DNA of 44,887 nucleotides from Acidobacteriota bacterium (GTDB taxonomy: Bacteria; Acidobacteriota; Thermoanaerobaculia; Gp7-AA8), in assembly GCA_019247495.1 (NCBI GenBank), contig JAFAOU010000175.1, positions 1 to 44,887 of the forward strand, given 5' to 3'. A program made the translations under genes and the position numbers. Below the pieces are notes generated by a model, which saw nothing but the letters and a program-made list of their open reading frames with translations, had not been told where the DNA came from and did no database searches. This document shows, in pieces, positions 40,295 through 44,887 of the stretch. The first letter of the stretch is position 1. Each line of letters opens with the position of its first letter.

Positions 40295-43200
40295 TCACGA
40301 AGCGGCGGTGGCCTGCAGCTCTTCGTACGTGCGTGGCGCTGTCGTCGCGTTTATCAGTTCCAGGACGGTATGTTCGAACTCCTCGGGCGAGATGCGGCTC
40401 TTCGTGAAGAACGCCGTCGGGCCCAGCCGGAGGCGGGAGCGGTCGGCGGGGGCGATGTCAGCGCCTGAGTAGACGACCACCGGGATGCTGCGCAACTCAT
40501 CATCTTTTCGCAGCCACTTCACGACGTTGAAGCCATTCATCCGCGGAAGCACGACGTCGAGAACCAGCAGGTCCGGCTTGACGCGTGCGGCGATCTCGAT
40601 CGCTTCCACGCCGTTCGCGGCGTGATCGACGGTCACGCCCGCTTTCTCGAAAAGGCTTTTCAGCACATGGGCGAGATCCAGATCATCCTCCACGATGAGG
40701 ATGCGCGGCGCGGAACGGGAGCGGCCTGTTACCCGCTCCAGCGCCGCGAAGAGGTGTTCCTCATCCAGCGGCTTGGGGATCCAGCCGGCGATCTCGCCGC
40801 TGTGATCTTCGCCCGCGGGCTGTGCGCTGGCGGGTGGCAGAACACTGGCCACCAGGATCGGGATGTTGCTCGTTTCCTCCTGCTCCTTGAGAGCGGCCAT
40901 CGTGTGCCATCCGCTTACGCCGGGCATCAGGGGATCGAGCAGGATGACCTGCGGCATGTGCTGGCGCGCCAGTTCGACTGCGCGTTCGCCGCACTCCGTC
41001 GAGATGACATCGTAGCCGCCGTGGCGCAGCATGGTTTCCAGCATCTCGCGGACGAGCGGATCGTCGTCGCAGAGCAGCACGACTCCAGCGCTTGCGGACG
41101 GCTGCGCCGCGCTTTCCTCGAACGGCATCGTGAAATAGAACGTGCTGCCCTGTCCGAAAACGCTCTCCGCCCAGATCCTCCCGCCGTGCTGCTGGACGAT
41201 GCTGCGGCAGATCGGAAGGCCGAGGCCCGTGCCGCCCTTGTCGCGCGAGTCAGAAGCATCGACCTGCTGGAAGCGTTCGAAGATGGCTTCCAGCTTGTCG
41301 GCCGGAATGCCGCGGCCGCGGTCGCTGATGCGGAAGCGCAGCATCGCTCCCTCCGCATCCGCGCTGAGGATGACGGTGCTTTCCGCGGGTGAAAACTTCA
41401 CCGCATTGCTGAGCAGGTTCGTCAGCGTCTGCATCATGCGGTCGTGGTCGGCCACGATCGTGCCGAGGAAGGGGGAGTTGAGGATCGAGACCCCTGCCTT
41501 GTCGGCCAGCGGCTTGATCATGTCGACGGTCTCCTGCATGAGGTTCGTGATGTCGAGGCGCTGTTTGTCGAGCGTGATCTCGCCGGAGCTCAGTCGCTCC
41601 AGATCGAGGATGTCGTTGATCAGCCGGACCAGTCGATCGGTATTCGACACGGCGATCTCCAGCATGCGCTGCCCTTTTTGCGACACCGGCCCGAGAAGTC
41701 CGCTGTTCAGCAGGCCGAGGGAGCCGCGGATGGATGTGAGCGGCGTGCGCAGCTCGTGGCTGACTGTCGAGACGAACTGCGCCTTGAGGCGATCGACCTC
41801 CTCCTTCTGCGTAATATCGCGGAAGGCAACCACCGCTCCGATGACGTCTCCCGTTTCGTCATGCATCGAATTGCTGGTGAAGTCGGCCGGGAATGTCGAT
41901 CCGTCGGTACGCCGGAAGCGGTACTCGGCGCTTGTCTGCCGCGTGCCCGTACGAAGCGTCGTAAGAAGAGGGAACTCGATCGAATCGCCGGCGTCGAGAA
42001 GGACGTGCTGCTCCAATGCGCGGCCGGCGAGTTCGTCCGGCGTGCTGCCCAGCAGAGTCCCGGCTGCCGGGTTCGCGGAGGTGATGTTGCCGTTCCGATC
42101 GATCCCCAGAATCCCATCGCCCGCGGAGTCGAGAATCATCTTGTTCTGACGGCTGAGCGAAGCGATGGCCTGCTCGGCAACCTTTCGTTCCGTAATGTCC
42201 ATCAGCGCGCCGATGAGCCGGATCGGATTCTGCTCGGAATCCCTGACCACAAAGACCCGCTCGGTGACGGAGGCGAACGTCCCGCCGAGCTGTCGGAAAC
42301 GGTATTCATTCGTCTCCAGAGTCGAGGTGCCGCTCAGAACCTCGGCGATATGCGAGGCGATGCGGTTCTGATCGTCCGGGTGAATCTGCTCGATGAAGAG
42401 CGTGAGCGGCATCTGCTCCTGGCCGCCCAGCCCGCAGCGTTCACGGAATTCTTCGCTGATCCAGCACATGCCGCTGCGGACGTCGAGATCGAAGATCATG
42501 TCGCTGGTTGCTTTTGTCGCAAGCTGGAATCGCTCCTCGCTCTTGCGCAACTGTTCGCGGGAGCTCAGCAACTCCGCCGTCATCTCGTTGAACGTGGTGG
42601 CCAGCGCGGCCAGCTCCTGCAACGGCGGCACGGGAACGACGGTCCCGAAATCGCCTTGCCCGATCCGCTCGGCGGCGCGCTTGAGATTCATGACAGGAGT
42701 GAGAATTCCGCGGGCGATGAGCCACGGAATGGCCAGCCCGATCAAAAGCAGAACCATGCCCGTGAGGCCGACGGTTCTCCGGACGCACTTCACCTCTGCG
42801 CGCAGAGTGCTGATGTTCCGGCGGGCGAGATTGCTCTCCTGATCGATATAGGCTTCGAGCTGGATGCCGCCCTGCGTATCTTCGAACTCCAGACGCCGGG
42901 TCAGAAGTGCTTTGGCGTCTGCAACCGAGCCCTGAATCACGAGACGGCGTACATCTTCGCCATTTGCTCGCAGCCGCAAATAGTCGCTGTAGGTGTCGTT
43001 GGCCAGGCGAAGCTCGGCCTTCGTTTCCTCGGCTGAGTGCCCTGCGTCGGTCGTCACCGCGGCGCGCCACCCTTCGAAAGCTCTGTCGACATGGTCGCGG
43101 TGGAGCGCGATTTCTCCCTCGAGCTCGTGATCCTTCGTAAGAAAAAACCGCCAGTACGTCCAGGCCTCGGACTCGATGGCATTTCTCATCGCCGCCGACT

Positions 43201-43816
43201 CGACCACTTCGGTCAGGCGCCTGTCGAGTTCGTCGATCCGCGATGCGAGCTGTCCGGCCTTCACGAATCCGGAGTACTTGATTCCGCCGCCGATCTTGGC
43301 CACGTGCCGTCCGATGTCCAGCCTCCTGGTGGCAATTGCCTGATCGGACAGCCGCAGGATGGTCCCCGATCGCGGCCTGACTTCGTCCCGAAGGATGGCG
43401 GTGGCCTCGTCGTGGCGTCCCTGACCTGCCAGACTGATGATGCGGTCGCTTGCGGCGATGAGCTGCGAGAGCTCTACGTCGATCTGCCGAATCGTCGCCT
43501 GCTCGTTCGGAAATGCATCCTTCGGTACGGCACGCCACAGCGCAAGCGCACTCCTGGCATCTGCAGCACCTGTGCGAATCTCTGCCAGATCATCCTGCGA
43601 TCCGGTTACCAGCAGATCAGCACACTCGCGGCTCTGTTCGATGACTCCCTGCGTGAAGTCGAGAAGGGCCAACGTCGCTTTGAGGTCTTCATCCACGCGC
43701 TGAATGTCCCCATCGACGAGGAAGTACGGCATCAGCGCGATGGCCAGCAGGGCGGTCAGCGCGATGGCCAGCAGCGTGACCAGGGAGAACGACTGCGAAC
43801 GCAATGAATGTCTCAT
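40295..43816 (-). CDS. Hybrid sensor histidine kinase with two receiver domains
   Basis: 1173 residues from the ATG at 43816. Order: membrane helix (about 12-35), periplasmic helical sensor (about 36-345), second helix, HAMP (about 365-420), two PAS/PAC domains (about 430-680), HisKA with H687 in VSHELRTPLTSI, HATPase with GRGIPADKLEAIFERF and GGTGLGLPICR, REC1 with D961 (LLDPLMPG) and REC2 with D1087 (VLDVVLPRMNG). The partner regulator is not in the window. Two bases downstream of the beta-barrel-like gene, so one operon. Confidence 0.93.
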   Translation of the reverse strand: MRHSLRSQSFSLVTLLAIALTALLAIALMPYFLVDGDIQRVDEDLKATLALLDFTQGVIEQSRECADLLVTGSQDDLAEIRTGAADARSALALWRAVPKDAFPNEQATIRQIDVELSQLIAASDRIISLAGQGRHDEATAILRDEVRPRSGTILRLSDQAIATRRLDIGRHVAKIGGGIKYSGFVKAGQLASRIDELDRRLTEVVESAAMRNAIESEAWTYWRFFLTKDHELEGEIALHRDHVDRAFEGWRAAVTTDAGHSAEETKAELRLANDTYSDYLRLRANGEDVRRLVIQGSVADAKALLTRRLEFEDTQGGIQLEAYIDQESNLARRNISTLRAEVKCVRRTVGLTGMVLLLIGLAIPWLIARGILTPVMNLKRAAERIGQGDFGTVVPVPPLQELAALATTFNEMTAELLSSREQLRKSEERFQLATKATSDMIFDLDVRSGMCWISEEFRERCGLGGQEQMPLTLFIEQIHPDDQNRIASHIAEVLSGTSTLETNEYRFRQLGGTFASVTERVFVVRDSEQNPIRLIGALMDITERKVAEQAIASLSRQNKMILDSAGDGILGIDRNGNITSANPAAGTLLGSTPDELAGRALEQHVLLDAGDSIEFPLLTTLRTGTRQTSAEYRFRRTDGSTFPADFTSNSMHDETGDVIGAVVAFRDITQKEEVDRLKAQFVSTVSHELRTPLTSIRGSLGLLNSGLLGPVSQKGQRMLEIAVSNTDRLVRLINDILDLERLSSGEITLDKQRLDITNLMQETVDMIKPLADKAGVSILNSPFLGTIVADHDRMMQTLTNLLSNAVKFSPAESTVILSADAEGAMLRFRISDRGRGIPADKLEAIFERFQQVDASDSRDKGGTGLGLPICRSIVQQHGGRIWAESVFGQGSTFYFTMPFEESAAQPSASAGVVLLCDDDPLVREMLETMLRHGGYDVISTECGERAVELARQHMPQVILLDPLMPGVSGWHTMAALKEQEETSNIPILVASVLPPASAQPAGEDHSGEIAGWIPKPLDEEHLFAALERVTGRSRSAPRILIVEDDLDLAHVLKSLFEKAGVTVDHAANGVEAIEIAARVKPDLLVLDVVLPRMNGFNVVKWLRKDDELRSIPVVVYSGADIAPADRSRLRLGPTAFFTKSRISPEEFEHTVLELINATTAPRTYEELQATAAS

Positions 43817-43818
43817 GG

Positions 43819-44499
43819 TCAGAACTCCACCGTGCTGCTCAACATCACCGGCGGTCTGGACTGGCCGTGCCGCGGAAGACCGACGCCGATTCCCAGTTGC
43901 ATTCCGCCGCGGACCCAGGCCACACCGGGAGTGATCGACAAGGCCTCGGAGTGCGACTGGTGTCGCACTTCCAGCGTTCCGCGCCAGTCGCGCCACGGCC
44001 ACACGCCGGCCAGATCAAACTGCACGTTGCGCTGCCCCTCGTCCATCTCCATCACCACTCCCGAATGAATTTCGCCACGTCCTGCGCGCCAACCGTTCAT
44101 GACGTGCAGCTCGAAATTCTCCGGTGCACCCGGCCGGCAGTTCACGGCGACGATCAGATTTGCCGATGGCCGTCGCACGAGTTCGTACGCCAGGCCGACC
44201 TCGACCTCCTTGACCTTCGCGGTCATCGAGGATTTATCGACGACCGCGGTCTCGAGCGCGACCTGAAGACGGTCAGTCAGACCGAGTTCGAAGTCCAGCC
44301 ATCCGCCGATCGATTGCCCTTTCGTCTCTTCATCTCCTCGGGAACGGAGGGCGAGCGTCGCCTGAAACTCACCTTTCTCCTGCACGCGCGACACGTTGAC
44401 GACGTGAAGCTCCTGCACCAGCGCAGCCGGCTGTTGCGCAGCCGCGATTCCTGCGATGTTGACGAGAGCGAACGCCAGGACGGCAGCCTGCTTCTGCAC
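43819..44499 (-). CDS. Exported protein, probably outer-membrane beta-barrel
   Basis: 226 residues from a GTG at 44499 (GGAGG 7 bases upstream). Signal peptide of about 20 residues ending AAAQQ. The rest alternates short strands (for example GGWLDFELGLTDRLQVALETAV and KVKEVEVGLAYEL) and ends with Phe (SSTVEF), as outer-membrane barrels do. It may supply or sense the ligand of the adjacent kinase; this is inference. Confidence 0.65.
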   Translation of the reverse strand: MQKQAAVLAFALVNIAGIAAAQQPAALVQELHVVNVSRVQEKGEFQATLALRSRGDEETKGQSIGGWLDFELGLTDRLQVALETAVVDKSSMTAKVKEVEVGLAYELVRRPSANLIVAVNCRPGAPENFELHVMNGWRAGRGEIHSGVVMEMDEGQRNVQFDLAGVWPWRDWRGTLEVRHQSHSEALSITPGVAWVRGGMQLGIGVGLPRHGQSRPPVMLSSTVEF

Positions 44500-44740
44500 T
44501 GGAACACCTCCATTGATTTCGTCCACTGGAGGGCAACCGAGCTGCCGAGCCCGCAATCAGCTCAAGGCCTTTCGTTTCAGTGACTTCGCTTTTTCGATCG
44601 AGAGCCTTGGGCGTCCAGAGACCGGACAAGGATCAACTTTTGGACGCCTCTACGCAGTATGTGCGGCGGTCTCCGGAATTACTTCCGGCGCCGATCGGGT
44701 GGATCGAGTAGAAAGCGCGCAACCGCCGAAGTGGTGCGTC

Positions 44741-44887
44741 AATTGAGTAGGGGGCGGGATTCACAGATCCCGCCTCCCTCTCACACCACCGGACGTACGG
44801 ACCCGTATCCGGCGGTTCAGTGAGCGCGGTTAAGTTGCAACCATCGATCGTGGAGCCTAATCAGGCCCTGCTCGGTGAGCCATGCGG
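44741..44887 (-). mobile_element. 3' end of a group II intron
   Basis: Minus strand: after the maturase stop comes a domain-V-like hairpin (44816-44782, GAACCGCCGGATACGG then GTCCGTACGTCCGGTGG), the string TGTGAGAGG, a domain-VI stem GGCGGGAT/ATCCCGCC, and the end CCCCCTACTCAATT, as in bacterial-C-type introns. The rest lies beyond the window. Confidence 0.75.
44817..44887 (-). CDS. ltrA: Group II intron reverse transcriptase/maturase, C-terminal end only
   Basis: The last 23 codons are visible: AWLTEQGLIRLHDRWLQLN and then RAH before the stop. The short GLIxLHDRW tail directly before domain V matches intron-encoded proteins. The gene continues beyond the window. Confidence 0.7.
   Translation of the reverse strand, partial: AWLTEQGLIRLHDRWLQLNRAH

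Overview
ORGANISM. The window is GC-rich bacterial DNA with secreted enzymes, an outer-membrane protein, a LAB_N (lipid A biosynthesis N-terminal) protein and an RmlC homologue, which points to a diderm. The mix (Ig-like secreted domains, PQQ-type propeller, large hybrid kinase, arsenic genes) would suit Acidobacteriota or a neighbouring phylum. No marker gene settles this, so it is only an inference.

LAYOUT. (1) 1-1545: host DNA on the minus strand, with a secreted metallophosphoesterase and a small conserved protein. (2) 1594-26847: a 25.2-kb integrative element inserted in the anticodon loop of a minus-strand tRNA-Asp gene. The 3' half of that gene lies at 1556-1603 and the 5' half at 26837-26875; placed end to end they form a canonical tRNA-Asp. 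The shared 11-bp core is directly repeated at both ends. A tyrosine recombinase (25027-26394) sits beside the right end. Pairs of CTTGTGA repeats with 12-bp phasing lie about 90-110 bp inside each end. The element carries a complete but diverged tRNA-Asp (23816-23892) with a promoter that resembles the host one, apparently replacing the gene it breaks. (3) 26934-44887: host DNA with cell-envelope and sugar genes, a peptidase, an ATPase, a hybrid kinase operon and the end of a group II intron at the right edge.

INSIDE THE ELEMENT. The left end (1804-4795) holds an XRE regulator, two related HTH proteins, two SymE-like domains and a zinc-ribbon protein. Next (5499-8910) is a module with a protealysin-type M4 protease, a peptidoglycan amidase and two small proteins that end in FKAGKD(L/I). 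Then comes an arsenic module (8965-11556: arsR, arsI/cadI, arsC, aquaglyceroporin, second arsR). The main cargo (11735-18281) is a tight operon of two DGQHR (DndB-like) proteins, a radical SAM enzyme, an HSP90-like ATPase, a HEPN-like protein and a small nuclease-like protein; I do not recognise this set and propose it as a defence or DNA-modification system. From 18.3 to 23.3 kb there are few genes: a decayed ATP-dependent DNA ligase, one secreted protein, and many palindromes.

REPEAT FAMILY. Ten copies of a hairpin with 17-nt arms occur in four clusters (4846-4975, 18920-19240, 20152-20524, 22945-23146), all in one orientation. They share two fixed mismatches while other pairs change in a compensatory way. 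The clusters lie between the functional blocks. They may be recombination or structured-nucleic-acid sites of an unrecognised kind.

Three results deserve most attention: the tRNA-replacing element, the covarying hairpin family and the DGQHR/radical SAM/HSP90 operon.
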